Positions 7,839-16,710 of a stretch of DNA of 64,000 nucleotides are shown here, piece by piece; the stretch's first letter is position 1, and each line of letters starts with the position of its first letter. The stretch covers positions 186,001 to 250,000 of the forward strand of contig JACKCB010000002.1 in the NCBI GenBank assembly GCA_020634235.1, read 5' to 3'. The position numbers and the translations under genes are program-made. Origin of the DNA: Ardenticatenaceae bacterium (lineage in GTDB: Bacteria; Chloroflexota; Anaerolineae; Promineifilales; Promineifilaceae). The notes under the pieces are model-generated. The model did not search any database and was not told the DNA's origin. It worked only from the letters and a program-made list of their open reading frames with translations.

Positions 7839-8855
7839 ATGAACGAACGGCAAGCCATCCTCCAGGCCAATTTAGGCGAGTATCTGCAGCAAGTCAGCGG
7901 CGGCCCGGCCGGGGTCAGCCACATGCAGCCGCTGGCCGGCGGGGCCTCGCGTGAAACCTGGGCCGTAACCGCCAACCTGGCCGGCCGGGAGGAGCACCTG
8001 GTCCTGCGCCTGGACATGGCCAGCAGCATGAACGCCGCGGCCATCAGCCGGGCAGATGAGTTCCGCCTGCTGCAAGTGGCCTATGAACAGGGTGTGCGCT
8101 GCCCGCGCCCGCGCTGGCTCTGCACCGACCCGGCCGTCTTGGGCGCCCCCTTTTTCCTCATGGACCTCGTCGCCGGCGAGTCGATTGGCACGCGGGTAGT
8201 GCGCCGGCCGGAATTGGCCACCGCCCGGGCCGCCCTGCCGGCCCAGATGGCCGCGCAGCTAGCCCACATCCACGCCATCGACCCGGCCACCCCTGGCCTG
8301 ACCTTTTTGCCCCGCCCCCCGGCCGGGACCAGTCCCGCGCAGCACATCATCAACCAGATGCGCCAGGCCCTGGCCGATTTGCAGAGCGCCAGCCCCGGCC
8401 TCACCGCCGGGCTGCGCTGGCTGGAGCAGCACCAGCCCCCGGCCGGGGCGCTGCGCGTCTTGCATGGCGATTTTCGGGTGGGCAATTTGTTGGTTGTCCC
8501 GGCCGGGCTGGCGGCCGTTATCGACTGGGAGTTCGCCCACCTGGGTGACCCGTTGGAGGATATCGCCTGGCCGCTGGTGCGCGACTGGCGTTTTGGCCAG
8601 GGCCACCTGCGCCTGGGCGGCATCAGCAACGCCGAACCCTACCTGGCAGCTTATGAGGCGTTAACAAAACGGCCTCTCGCGCGAGAGGCCGTCACCTATT
8701 GGGAGATTATGGGGAATATGAAGTGGGCCGTTACCTGCCTGGTCCAGGCTCAGCGGCATATCTCCGGCCGGGACCCCAGCATAGAGCTGGCCAGCCTGGG
8801 GCGGCGCAGCGCCGAAATGGAGCTGGAGCTGCTAACGCTTATCGCCGGCCGCTAG
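7839..8855 (+). CDS. Phosphotransferase of the APH/choline-kinase fold (ACAD10-type partner)
   Basis: The 338-residue protein has the kinase catalytic loop HGDFRVGN (His209, Asp211, Asn216) and the metal-binding Asp229 in IDWEFAHLGDP. The N-terminal lobe contains GGASRETW and LVLRLD, where a conserved lysine is often found. It faces an acyl-CoA dehydrogenase divergently across 193 bp. In eukaryotic ACAD10/11 and in many bacteria this kinase type pairs with acyl-CoA dehydrogenases, and a role in 4-hydroxy-acid catabolism has been described for that family. Antibiotic modification is unlikely. Its TAG overlaps the TAG of the convergent next gene in a shared CTAG. Confidence 0.8.
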   Translation: MNERQAILQANLGEYLQQVSGGPAGVSHMQPLAGGASRETWAVTANLAGREEHLVLRLDMASSMNAAAISRADEFRLLQVAYEQGVRCPRPRWLCTDPAVLGAPFFLMDLVAGESIGTRVVRRPELATARAALPAQMAAQLAHIHAIDPATPGLTFLPRPPAGTSPAQHIINQMRQALADLQSASPGLTAGLRWLEQHQPPAGALRVLHGDFRVGNLLVVPAGLAAVIDWEFAHLGDPLEDIAWPLVRDWRFGQGHLRLGGISNAEPYLAAYEALTKRPLAREAVTYWEIMGNMKWAVTCLVQAQRHISGRDPSIELASLGRRSAEMELELLTLIAGR

Positions 8856-9880
8856 GCCACCGAAGCGGGGTCGATGCCGGCCGCTTTTAGCGCCTTGTTG
8901 TAGGCCGAGCGCATCTTGGAATTCTCAATCCGTGCCCGGCGCAGTTCATCGGCCGACATGCTGTCGGTAATCTCAATGTATTGCGGGGCCGGGATGCTGG
9001 CCGCGGAGGCCGGGGCTGGAGCCGCTGCCGCCACGGGGGCCGCCGGGGCCGCCGCTGCGGGCGCTGCCGCCACCACCGGGGTGGCCGCCGCACCGGCGCC
9101 CGCTTCCTTCAACGCCTTGTTGTAAGCCGAGCGCAGCTTGGAATTCTGGATGCGGGCCTTGCGTACCTCGTCCGGTGACATTGCATCGGTAATCTCGATG
9201 TAGTTTGGCTCCGGGACTGAAGTCATGGGGACAGCCGCCACAGGTGGGGCCGCTGCCGCTGCCGGTGCCGCCACCCCGGCCGGGGCGGCCACCGCCTCCC
9301 CCGATTCCTTCAACGCTTTCACTGCGGCAGACCGGGCCTTGGAGTTCTCGATGCGCGCTTTACGCACCGCGGCCGGGTCCATGTCATCGGTTATTTCAAT
9401 CACCTTGTAATCGACGCCGGGCACCAAATCTTCTGGCTTCTTCAGCACCGGCGCGGCGGCGGCCACAGCCACCGGAGCCGCAACTTGTTGAGCTGTTGCC
9501 GTGGTCATGCCGGTCCGCGCCCCCTGCCAGGTATGGAAGCGCGCAATGCGCACCGCGGTCATGGGGTCATTTTCCAGGTTGTCGCTGGCCGTCTTGATTT
9601 GCGCTTCGCCGGTGCCCACGCCCATGTTGGCCCCGCGCGGCAGCGCGGCCGCACGCCGGGCCGCGGCCTGGCGCGCCTCCTGCAACTGCTGCTCAAAATC
9701 CCCATTCACCGACACCGGATGCCCCAGGGTCAGGGCCGGGTTCATGGCCTGCTTCCCGGTTTCCACTTGCACCTGGTTTGCGTTCACCATCGCACTGAGG
9801 CGGGTCATGATGGCCGCAATGAAAATGCCAAAGAAGATGACAGAAATGCCAACAATGCCCGCAATCGTAAATGTGTTCAT
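8852..9880 (-). CDS. Membrane-anchored protein with three copies of an unrecognised 36-residue repeat
   Basis: I do not recognise the family. The 342-residue protein starts with one hydrophobic helix (about 5-28) and a short charged region. From about residue 155 it carries three repeats at about 156-195, 226-261 and 300-336. Each follows the pattern Y-I-E-I-T-D-x-M-S-x-D-E-x-R-K-A-R-I-x-N-S-K-x-R-S-A-Y-N-K-A-L-K-x-A-G. Ala/Pro-rich linkers of 30-40 residues separate them, like the swinging linkers of acyltransferases. Repeats 2 and 3 are nearly identical and repeat 1 is diverged. A promoter precedes the gene at 9920-9948. The spacing suggests small independent binding modules on a flexible tether. 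No function can be assigned. Confidence 0.8.
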   Translation of the reverse strand: MNTFTIAGIVGISVIFFGIFIAAIMTRLSAMVNANQVQVETGKQAMNPALTLGHPVSVNGDFEQQLQEARQAAARRAAALPRGANMGVGTGEAQIKTASDNLENDPMTAVRIARFHTWQGARTGMTTATAQQVAAPVAVAAAAPVLKKPEDLVPGVDYKVIEITDDMDPAAVRKARIENSKARSAAVKALKESGEAVAAPAGVAAPAAAAAPPVAAVPMTSVPEPNYIEITDAMSPDEVRKARIQNSKLRSAYNKALKEAGAGAAATPVVAAAPAAAAPAAPVAAAAPAPASAASIPAPQYIEITDSMSADELRRARIENSKMRSAYNKALKAAGIDPASVA

Positions 9881-9919
9881 ACAGTAACCCCTTTCTGCGT
9901 CATCACGTCTGGTGTGCTG

Positions 9920-9948
9920 ATTATACTTGTGCTTTATTTCTCAAGCAA
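9920..9948 (-). promoter_or_regulatory. Promoter of the triple-repeat membrane protein gene
   Basis: On the minus strand TTGCTT (9948-9943) and a perfect TATAAT (9925-9920) are separated by 17 bases. The start of transcription would be near 9913, about 33 nt before the ATG at 9880, which is preceded by an AAAGGGG ribosome site. Confidence 0.6.
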
Positions 9949-9979
9949 CGGGAATCCGGCCGGGGCGCCAGCCCCGCGC

Positions 9980-11422
9980 CTACGCCTCATCACTGCCCAT
10001 GCGCGTCGCCAAAAAGTCCAGCATGTCGATGTGGGTGATGATGCCCTGCACCTTGTCCTGGCTGACCACAATGACCGCCCGGTGGTGGCTGAAAATGCCC
10101 ATCAACGTCTCCAGCGGCGTATTCGGCTGGACAACAGTCACACCGCGGTCCACAATGCTGGCGATGGTCTCATTCGGTTCGTGCCGGTGGCCAGATAGAA
10201 GCATATGCTTCAGCAGGTCGATTTCCCGCACAATGCCTACCAGGCGACCCTCGCCGTCCACCACCGGCAACTGCGAGATGTTGTAGGTCTTCATAGCGGA
10301 GACGACGTCACTCATCAGGTCGGTGGGGCTGGCCGTTATCAGGCGATCTTCCCCCTTGGCAGCCTGAATATCCACCGCCCGGAAGTCAATCCAGGCGCGC
10401 TCCAGAAAGCCGTTCTCACGCATCCAGTCGTCATTGAAGACCTTGCTCAGGTAACGGGAGCCGGAATCGGGCAGGATGACCACCATCACGTCTTCCGGCC
10501 CCAGGAGATGCTTGCGGGCGTATTTGATGGCTCCCTGCACCGCCGATCCGCTGGACGCGCCGCAGAAGATGCCTTCCTCGCGCACCAGCCGCCGGGTCAT
10601 GAGCAGGCTTTCCCGGTCGTCCACCTGGACGATGGTGTCGATGACGCTCAGGTCGGTGGTGCTGGGCAGGAAGTCCTCGCCAATACCTTCGGTCTTGTAA
10701 CTTTCGGCCTTCACCACCCGGCCGGAGCGATGCAGCTCATACAAAATAGAGCCGACCGGGTCCACGCCAATCACCTGCACGTGGGGGTTCTGGTTTTTGA
10801 GGTACCGGCCGGTGCCCGAAATGGTGCCGCCGGTGCCCATGCCAGCCACAAAATGGGTGATCTGGCCGGCCGTTTGCCGCCAGATTTCCGGGCCGGTCGT
10901 CTCAAAATGGGCCTGGGGGTTCACCGGGTTGTGGTACTGGTTGGCCAGCACCGCGTTGGGCGTCTCCTCTACCAGGCGGCGAGCGACCGAATAATAGCTG
11001 CGCGGATCTTCCGGCTCCACTGCCGTAGGGGTAACAACCACGCGCGCCCCAAAAGCGCGCAGCAGCTGAATCTTCTCTTGTGACATCTTGTCCGGCATCA
11101 CGAAGATGCAGCGGTAGCCGCGGGCGGCAGCGGCAATGGCCAGCCCAACACCAGTGTTGCCGGAAGTGGCCTCCACAATGGTGCCGCCGTGTCGCAGCAA
11201 GCCGCGCTGCTCAGCATCCTCAATGATCGCTGGACCAATGCGATCTTTCACTGAGCCGCCGGGATTAAAAAACTCTACCTTGGCCAGGATTGTGCAGGGC
11301 AGGTCACTGACCACTGAGTTCAGGCGCACCAGGGGCGTATCGCCAATGGTATCCATGATGTTGTCGTAATACTGCATCTCACCGGCAGCTTCTGCTGCCT
11401 CGGTCACCTCAAAAAGCGCCAT
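9980..11422 (-). CDS. cbs: Cystathionine beta-synthase with C-terminal CBS pair
   Basis: This PLP enzyme joins homocysteine with serine, or acts as an O-acetylserine-type cysteine synthase. Start 11422 (MALFEV) is chosen because GAGGTG lies six bases upstream. The catalytic domain shows GDTPLVRLN, the PLP lysine in NPGGSVKDRIGPA, the substrate loop EATSGNTGVGLA and the phosphate-binding GTGGTISG. At 480 residues it is longer than plain cysteine synthase because of two C-terminal CBS domains (ITASPTDLMSDVVSAM and IASIVDRGVTVVQPNTPL). CBS pairs bind adenosyl ligands such as S-adenosylmethionine and regulate activity. No cysteine-pathway genes are adjacent. Confidence 0.93.
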   Translation of the reverse strand: MALFEVTEAAEAAGEMQYYDNIMDTIGDTPLVRLNSVVSDLPCTILAKVEFFNPGGSVKDRIGPAIIEDAEQRGLLRHGGTIVEATSGNTGVGLAIAAAARGYRCIFVMPDKMSQEKIQLLRAFGARVVVTPTAVEPEDPRSYYSVARRLVEETPNAVLANQYHNPVNPQAHFETTGPEIWRQTAGQITHFVAGMGTGGTISGTGRYLKNQNPHVQVIGVDPVGSILYELHRSGRVVKAESYKTEGIGEDFLPSTTDLSVIDTIVQVDDRESLLMTRRLVREEGIFCGASSGSAVQGAIKYARKHLLGPEDVMVVILPDSGSRYLSKVFNDDWMRENGFLERAWIDFRAVDIQAAKGEDRLITASPTDLMSDVVSAMKTYNISQLPVVDGEGRLVGIVREIDLLKHMLLSGHRHEPNETIASIVDRGVTVVQPNTPLETLMGIFSHHRAVIVVSQDKVQGIITHIDMLDFLATRMGSDEA

Positions 11423-11572
11423 CGTCATCACCTCACTGTGGGAATTGCCGGGTTTTTCGGGCTGCTTGCTGCCCCATAGTATACCCAAAGTGCGCTGACG
11501 ATGATAATTGTGGTTACAAGGCGCTGTATCGTCGCGCTTTGGGCCGGCCATGTTTTCTGCGCCAGTATCAGG

Positions 11573-11578
11573 TATAAT
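11573..11578 (+). promoter_or_regulatory. Probable -10 element of the MBL-fold gene
   Basis: A perfect TATAAT lies 27 bases before the ATG at 11606. No strong -35 hexamer is visible at the right spacing, so this is a partial promoter call. Confidence 0.4.
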
Positions 11579-11605
11579 CAGGCTTTGCTATTTTTAGGAG
11601 GTTAT

Positions 11606-12235
11606 ATGGAGTTAACCTGGTACGGATTGAGTTGTTTTCGGCTGACTGAGCGGGGTATGTCCAGTATCGTCACGGACCCGTTCAGCAGTTCAGTTGGCCT
11701 GGCCACCCCCAGGCTAAAGGGGGATGTGATTACCATCAGTCATAACGCCCCGGGGCACAACCACGTTGAGGCGGTTAGCGGGCAGCGTTTTGTGTTAACC
11801 GGCCCTGGCGAGTATGAAATCGGCGGGGTTTTTGTGATGGGCATCGCAACTGTGCAGCGCGCCGGGGACCCGGACAATGTGCTGTACCTGTTTGATTACG
11901 ATGGTCTGACCGTGGCCCATCTGGGCGACATGACGCAGGTGCCGACGCAGACGCAGATCGAGGCGTTGGAACAGGTGAATGTGCTGTTGGTGCCGGTGGG
12001 CGGTGGGCGCAGCTTGAATGCGGCCCAGGCGGCGGAACTGGTGTCTATGCTGGAGCCTAACCTGGTGGTGCCGATGCACTACCGGCTGCCAGAGCTGACG
12101 CTGGAGCTGGACGGTGTGGAGCGGTTCCTGAGCGAGATGGGCGTGACTGATGTGGCGGAGCAGTCGAGTTTGAAGGTTTCGGCCGGCAATTTGCCGGAGG
12201 AGACGGAGGTAGTTCTGCTGACGCCGAAGAGTTAG
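11606..12235 (+). CDS. Metallo-beta-lactamase-fold hydrolase (UPF0173-like)
   Basis: Start 11606 (MELTWYGLSCFRL) has a strong ribosome site, TTAGGAGG, four bases upstream. The 209-residue protein resembles the short UPF0173/YtkL branch: an N-terminal beta strand ending in GLSCFRL, ITISHNAPGHNH (His-rich loop where the family has HxHxDH), a central AHLGDM and a C-terminal VPMHYR. The first motif keeps two His but lacks the usual Asp-His ending, so metal binding may be altered. It is likely a cytosolic hydrolase of unknown substrate, separated from the next gene by 128 bp. Confidence 0.78.
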   Translation: MELTWYGLSCFRLTERGMSSIVTDPFSSSVGLATPRLKGDVITISHNAPGHNHVEAVSGQRFVLTGPGEYEIGGVFVMGIATVQRAGDPDNVLYLFDYDGLTVAHLGDMTQVPTQTQIEALEQVNVLLVPVGGGRSLNAAQAAELVSMLEPNLVVPMHYRLPELTLELDGVERFLSEMGVTDVAEQSSLKVSAGNLPEETEVVLLTPKS

Positions 12236-12363
12236 TGCCCTGGCAAGCCTGGTTTGCGCGGTATGGCGCGCAGGCAGTTACCGGTCAGTGCCATGCTGCT
12301 GCGCACAGTAGAATGCCAACAAGCCATATCCCCGGCCGGGACCGGGGCGAGAGAGATGGAATT

Positions 12364-12666
12364 ATGGCCTATAAACTAATTATGCAATGGGACATTCAAC
12401 CACACGTCGAGTCGGAGTACTCCGACTTTGTGGCCAACGAATTCATCCCCAGCATTAGCCGTTTGGGACTAACCGATATCCAGGCCTGGTACACGGTTTA
12501 TGGCGACTGTGAACAGATCCTGGTGAGCGGCAATACCCAGACCGACAAGCAGATGAACTACATCTTGAGCAGCGATGAGTGGCAGCGGCTGAAGACGCGC
12601 CTGACTGAGCTGGTCAATGATTTCGCCATGAAGGTAGTCCTGGCCACGGCCGGCTTTCAACGTTAG
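12364..12666 (+). CDS. Conserved small protein of unknown function
   Basis: The 100-residue protein starts at 12364 (MAYKLIMQWDI). The frame upstream of it has no family-like sequence. It has no signal peptide or membrane helix. Its predicted beta-alpha pattern (YKLIMQWDIQPHVESEYSDFV, then an aromatic-rich strand and a long amphipathic helix) looks like a small dimeric alpha-beta-barrel-type domain, but I do not recognise a named family. It ends before a strong bidirectional terminator at 12696-12732. Confidence 0.65.
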   Translation: MAYKLIMQWDIQPHVESEYSDFVANEFIPSISRLGLTDIQAWYTVYGDCEQILVSGNTQTDKQMNYILSSDEWQRLKTRLTELVNDFAMKVVLATAGFQR

Positions 12667-12695
12667 GGGCGGTGGGATAAACTTGCCTGAATAGT

Positions 12696-12732
12696 AAAAC
12701 AGAGCCTGCACCGGTGGTGCAGGCTCTGTTTT
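12696..12732. terminator. Bidirectional intrinsic terminator
   Basis: A perfect 17-bp stem (12696-12712 with 12716-12732) closes a three-base loop. It is bounded by AAAA on the left and TTTTT on the right, so it can stop transcripts from both convergent genes. Confidence 0.9.
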
Positions 12733-12765
12733 TACTGTGGTGAACTGGGTCCGGCCCCGGCCGGG

Positions 12766-13074
12766 TCAGGCCGCGGCCGGGGGAGCTTCCGCTTTTGCGC
12801 TGCCGTTACCGCTGCTCTCCGGGGCTACCGCTTTCTTCTCGCTGCTGGTGCTTTCGGTGGTGGTGCTGGTGGTGCTGGTGGCGGCGCTGTTCTTGGCCCG
12901 CGTATCGGTGACATAGAAGCCGTTACCTTTGAAGACAATACCCACGCTGTTAACCACGCGACGGACGCCGCTGCTGTTGCACAGGACACATTCCTTCAGC
13001 GGTTCGTCGCTCATGCGCTGCTTCTTCTCGAAGGTATTGTGACAGTATTCGCACTTGTAGGTATAAATCGGCAT
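12766..13074 (-). CDS. FmdB-family zinc ribbon protein
   Basis: The 102-residue protein opens MPIYTYKCEYC and has paired CxxC motifs (Cys8/11 and Cys29/32) that define the FmdB putative regulatory zinc ribbon. The conserved GIVFKGNGFYVTD segment follows at about 44-57. The second half is a low-complexity Ser/Thr tail (TSTTSTTTESTSS) and then Ala-rich sequence, probably disordered. FmdB proteins are small cytoplasmic proteins proposed as regulators, and their real function is unknown. The gene shares a terminator with the convergent 12364 gene and is divergent to the PH-domain gene. Confidence 0.88.
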   Translation of the reverse strand: MPIYTYKCEYCHNTFEKKQRMSDEPLKECVLCNSSGVRRVVNSVGIVFKGNGFYVTDTRAKNSAATSTTSTTTESTSSEKKAVAPESSGNGSAKAEAPPAAA

Positions 13075-13338
13075 TTCTCACCTCAAACAGCAGGGCGCCT
13101 GCACTCACAGACAGGGGATTGTAGCGGGCTGATCCCAATATGACAACCGGGCTTCCGCCGGCCGTCTGTTTCCCGGCCGGGTTCTTGCCAGCCCCAGCGT
13201 TGTATGCTACAAAAACAATGTTAGTTTTAGATAATAACCGGCAGCATCCGTGTACAATTGCCGGCATGGGAAAGTGCCCCGGTAATGTGCCCCGGCATAA
13301 CCCACCTGTTCACACGAAGCGTGGAGGTATAGATCGTC

Positions 13339-13881
13339 ATGAATGTAAAAGATGCACAATCTCGCATTAAAGCCCGCATCTGGCAGAACATCGCCAAATC
13401 GGGCGAGCAGTTTTCGATGGTGCCTCATGATACGATGGAGACGCTGGTCAACCTGGCGACCGATGCGGCGTTGATGGAGCTGGACGACGGGCTAGGTGAC
13501 GTGATAGAGGGCTACAAGGAGTCGATGGCCATCGCCCCGGCCGGGGAAGAAGGCGAGAAAACCCTGTGGGAAGGCCGCCCCTTCCTCTCCATCGGCACCC
13601 AATACATCATCACCAGTGAGCGCGTGCGGGTCATCGAAGGAGTCTTGGGCAAAGATCGTGAAGACATTGAGCTAATCCGGATACAAGACATCGACCAGAA
13701 GCAAACATTGCGCGAGCGCATGTTCAACCTGGGCGACATCACCATCCGCAGCCACGACGATTCCAAGCCCAAGATTAAGTTCAACAACGTGCGGGACCCA
13801 GAAACGGTACACGAGATCCTGCGCCGGGCGGTGCTCAGCGCCCGCAAGCAGTACGGCCTCGCCTACCGCGAAGAGATGTAA
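13339..13881 (+). CDS. Bacterial PH-domain (bPH2/DUF304-like) protein
   Basis: Start 13339 (MNVKDAQSR) has a GGAGG ribosome site. The 180-residue protein has an N-terminal helical region of about 70 residues. The C-terminal domain holds the bPH2 signature order: LWEGRPFLSIGTQYIITSER, a strand of RVIEGVLGKDREDIELIRI, QDIDQKQT, and the terminal NVRDPETVHEILRRAV helix. Such domains occur in YdbS/YdbT-type membrane-associated proteins. Here there is no membrane helix, so the protein is probably cytoplasmic. Function unknown. Confidence 0.78.
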   Translation: MNVKDAQSRIKARIWQNIAKSGEQFSMVPHDTMETLVNLATDAALMELDDGLGDVIEGYKESMAIAPAGEEGEKTLWEGRPFLSIGTQYIITSERVRVIEGVLGKDREDIELIRIQDIDQKQTLRERMFNLGDITIRSHDDSKPKIKFNNVRDPETVHEILRRAVLSARKQYGLAYREEM

Positions 13882-13954
13882 ACTCACCCCGGTCAGCAGC
13901 ATCCAGTAGCAGCGCGCCGGTGCAAAGGCCGGTGCGCTGCTATGCGCCTGCGCC

Positions 13955-14626
13955 CTACTCCTCGGCCAAACGCCGCAGCGCCACCTTATCCACCAACACA
14001 ATCTGCTTCCGCCTGATCTGAACCAGGCCCTGCGCCTTGAAATCGCTCAGCGCCTGCGTAACTGTTTCGCGGTAGGTGCCCAGCATCTCCGCCAGTTCCT
14101 GATGCGTGAAACCGGTCACTACCAATCCACGCTGCTCTGCGGCCAGGGTCAACAGCAGGCCGGCCAGGCGGGCCGGAACACTCTTGAAAGCAAAGTCCTC
14201 CAGGCGGCGCTCCGTCTCCGTAAGGCGCTCGCCCAACGCCTCTACGAAGCGAAAAGCCACCTGTGGTTTCTCACGTATCAGGTACGCCACGTCCGCCCGG
14301 CTCATCACGCACACCATGCATTCGTCCACGGCTTCGGCAAAAGTGCGGTACATCCCCTGCCCCACCAACGACATCTCGCCAAAAATCGCCCCAGGTCCCA
14401 GCGTTGCCACTATCAGCTTCTTGCCGTTGGGCGAGAGACGGTACAACTGCACGCGCCCCTTTTTCAGTAGAAACAGGACCTCACCGCGCTCGTCGGGCAT
14501 GAAAAAGATCTTGCCTGAATTGCAGGCAGCCATCGTTACCTGCCGGTCCATGCGCATCAGATCGTCCAGGGTGAGATCACGGAACACGTCGATTGTGGAG
14601 AGGTAGTTCAGCTTGCTCTCTTGCAT
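13955..14626 (-). CDS. Crp/Fnr-family transcription regulator
   Basis: Start 14626 (MQESKLNYLS) is used because the frame upstream only runs antisense to the kinase gene. The 223-residue protein has a cyclic-nucleotide-binding barrel (GEVLFLLKKGRVQLYRLSPNGKK, then LGPGAIFGEMSLVGQG), a long dimer helix and a Crp-type helix-turn-helix (FTHQELAEMLGTYRETVTQAL). The FGE motif resembles the phosphate-binding cassette, but the Arg-Ser pair that binds cAMP in E. coli CRP is not obvious, so the effector is unknown. There are no Fnr-type cysteine clusters. It follows the histidine kinase by 28 bp and probably shares its transcript. Confidence 0.88.
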   Translation of the reverse strand: MQESKLNYLSTIDVFRDLTLDDLMRMDRQVTMAACNSGKIFFMPDERGEVLFLLKKGRVQLYRLSPNGKKLIVATLGPGAIFGEMSLVGQGMYRTFAEAVDECMVCVMSRADVAYLIREKPQVAFRFVEALGERLTETERRLEDFAFKSVPARLAGLLLTLAAEQRGLVVTGFTHQELAEMLGTYRETVTQALSDFKAQGLVQIRRKQIVLVDKVALRRLAEE

Positions 14627-14654
14627 TGTGTCTCTTGCGCCGTAACCACCAATT

Positions 14655-15917
14655 CTAGGCCGGCAGTCGGAAACCAACCACCGCTCCCCCGGCCGGGGCG
14701 TTTTCCGCCCACATGCTCCCCCCATGCGCCTCCACCACCGCCCGGGCAATGGCCAGCCCCAGCCCCGCCCCACCCGTTGCTCGCGTTCGCGCCAGTTCAC
14801 CACGATAGAACTTCTCGAAGACCCGGGGCAGATCATGGGCCATAAAGCCGGGACCGGAATCCTGCACCTTTACGCACACTGCGGCCGGCGTGCGCCAGGC
14901 CATCACCTGCACCTGCCCCCCGGCCGGGGTGTATTGCAGCGCATTACTGATCAGGTTAGCCAACACGCGGCTGATTTTGGGGGCATTCAACACCACCGGG
15001 TCCACATCCTCCCCCACCTCACCCGTCAGCGTTACCGCGCGCTGCTGCGCCAGCGCCTGGAACGTCTCCAGCGCGTCAGAAATCAGGTCACCCAACGCAT
15101 GGGGCGACATCTCCAACACCAACCCACCGGCATCAAGCTGCGCCAGTTCAAACAGATCGTCGATCAGCCCGTTCAGAGCCAGAATGTCGGCCCGGATCGT
15201 GCGATAGTAACGCTGTACCGTCTCCGGATCATCCACCACGCCATCATGCAGCGCCTCAATCATCGCCCGGATGCTGGTTAGCGGGGTCCGCAGGTCGTGC
15301 GAGGTCCAGGCGATCAGGTCACGGCGCAGCACCTCCAGCTCTTCCCGCTGGCAGGCCGCCTGCTGCAGCTGCTCGGCCATCTCGTTAAAGGCCAGTGCCA
15401 CCTGCGAGACCTCATCCCGGCCGGGGACCCGCACCCGCGCACTCAAGTCTCCCTCGGCCAGCGCCTGTGCCGTCTCCGCCAACTGCCGCAGCCCATCGGT
15501 AACCGTGGCCGCCACAAAAATGCCAAACGTGGTGGCAATAATCACGCCAAACAGCAGCAGCACAATCGACAGCGCCAGGTCATGCTGGTTGAAAAACATC
15601 TGCTGGGCCATCACCAGCACATTCACCAGCATCAGCAGCGCGGCCAGCGCATAGGCCAGCGTCAGGGTTAGCGCCAGCGAGGGTGAGCGGGCCAACCCCC
15701 GGCGGTACAGCAAAAAGCCCGCCGCCAACGACACGGCCGCCGTCACCGCCAGGGTGCTGATTAGCGTGGTCAGATCGGCAAGAGGCGGCTGCATCAACCA
15801 CACCATCACCGCCGAGGCCACCAGCAGGGCCAGGATCACCCCGCTCACCAGAATGCGCAGCGGCGCGGTGCTAAACCAGCCCACGTAGCGGTTCACGGGC
15901 ATCTCGGCCTGTTTCAT
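14655..15917 (-). CDS. Sensor histidine kinase
   Basis: Start 15917 (MKQAEMPVNR) overlaps the response-regulator stop as ATGA, so the two are translationally coupled. The 420-residue protein has four likely N-terminal membrane helices, then a HAMP domain (GLRQLAETAQALAEGDLSARVRVPGRDEV). The phospho-acceptor H box is WTSHDLRTPLTSIRAMIEA, with N box LANLISNALQYTP, G1 DSGPGF and G2 GAGLGLAIA. It should autophosphorylate on the H-box His and signal to the upstream OmpR-type regulator. There is almost no extracellular sensor domain, so sensing may occur within or near the membrane. Confidence 0.93.
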   Translation of the reverse strand: MKQAEMPVNRYVGWFSTAPLRILVSGVILALLVASAVMVWLMQPPLADLTTLISTLAVTAAVSLAAGFLLYRRGLARSPSLALTLTLAYALAALLMLVNVLVMAQQMFFNQHDLALSIVLLLFGVIIATTFGIFVAATVTDGLRQLAETAQALAEGDLSARVRVPGRDEVSQVALAFNEMAEQLQQAACQREELEVLRRDLIAWTSHDLRTPLTSIRAMIEALHDGVVDDPETVQRYYRTIRADILALNGLIDDLFELAQLDAGGLVLEMSPHALGDLISDALETFQALAQQRAVTLTGEVGEDVDPVVLNAPKISRVLANLISNALQYTPAGGQVQVMAWRTPAAVCVKVQDSGPGFMAHDLPRVFEKFYRGELARTRATGGAGLGLAIARAVVEAHGGSMWAENAPAGGAVVGFRLPA

Positions 15918-16633
15918 CGGGCGTTCCCCGGCACGAATTTGTAACCCACACCCCACACCGTCACCAGCCAGACGGGCTTGCTGGGGTTTGGCTCAATCTT
16001 CTCGCGCAGGCGGCGAATGTGCACGGTCACGGTGCTGGGATCGACGTATTCGGAGAAGCCCCACACGTTCTCCAGGAGCTGGTCGCGGGAGAAGACCTGG
16101 CGGGGGTGTTGGGCCATGAACCAGAGCAGGTTGAATTCGGTGGCCGTCAGCTCTAGCTCCTGGTCCTGGACGCGCACCAACCGGGTCACCGGGTCGATGA
16201 ACAGGTCGCCGTAATGCAGCGGCTGCTCGTCGCGCCCGGCCGGGGTGCCAGCCTGTGCCCGGCGCAGCACCGCCTTGACTCTGGCCACCAGTTCCGCCGG
16301 CGAAAAGGGCTTGGTCACATAATCGTCCGCGCCCATCTCCAGCCCGTAGATGCGGTCAGTCTCCTGGCTGCGAGCAGTTAACATAATGACCGGCACGGTC
16401 CCGGCCGGGTCATCGCGCAGCCGGCGCATAATCTCCAGCCCGTCAACACCCGGCAGCATCACGTCCAGCACCACCAGGGCCGGCCGGCGCTGGCCAAGCG
16501 CCTGCAGCGCCTGGTAGCCGTCACGCGCCTGCCGCACCGCAAAACCATCGCGCTTCAGGTAGAGGCTTACCACCTCCACCACCGACGCTTCGTCATCCAC
16601 TACCAGAATCTCGTCCTGATCACTCTGAGCCAT
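15914..16633 (-). CDS. OmpR-family response regulator
   Basis: Start 16633 (MAQSDQDE) is an ATG with GGAG eight bases upstream. An in-frame TTG 21 bases earlier is less likely. The receiver domain has the acidic pocket VVDDEA, the phospho-acceptor Asp in LVVLDVMLPGVDG, the conserved Thr in IMLTARS and the Lys in VTKPFSPAELVARV. The C-terminal winged helix has TATEFNLLWFMAQHPRQVFSRDQLLENVWG and the VGYKF ending. GTAAGG-type half-sites spaced 11 and 22 bp apart upstream (16711-16788) may be its own binding sites, shared with the divergent sulfite-oxidase-like gene. Confidence 0.94.
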   Translation of the reverse strand: MAQSDQDEILVVDDEASVVEVVSLYLKRDGFAVRQARDGYQALQALGQRRPALVVLDVMLPGVDGLEIMRRLRDDPAGTVPVIMLTARSQETDRIYGLEMGADDYVTKPFSPAELVARVKAVLRRAQAGTPAGRDEQPLHYGDLFIDPVTRLVRVQDQELELTATEFNLLWFMAQHPRQVFSRDQLLENVWGFSEYVDPSTVTVHIRRLREKIEPNPSKPVWLVTVWGVGYKFVPGNAR

Positions 16634-16710
16634 CAACGTCACTCCAACAGCCAATCATTGTCATCGCGCAGCAGACCAGACTGCCCGCTGCCTGCCCATT
16701 GTAACCCAAT

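Noticed and set aside
7839..8855. Aminoglycoside resistance kinase
   Set aside because: The APH fold is present, but the neighbour acyl-CoA dehydrogenase and the VIDWEFAHLGDP motif fit ACAD10-type kinases better.
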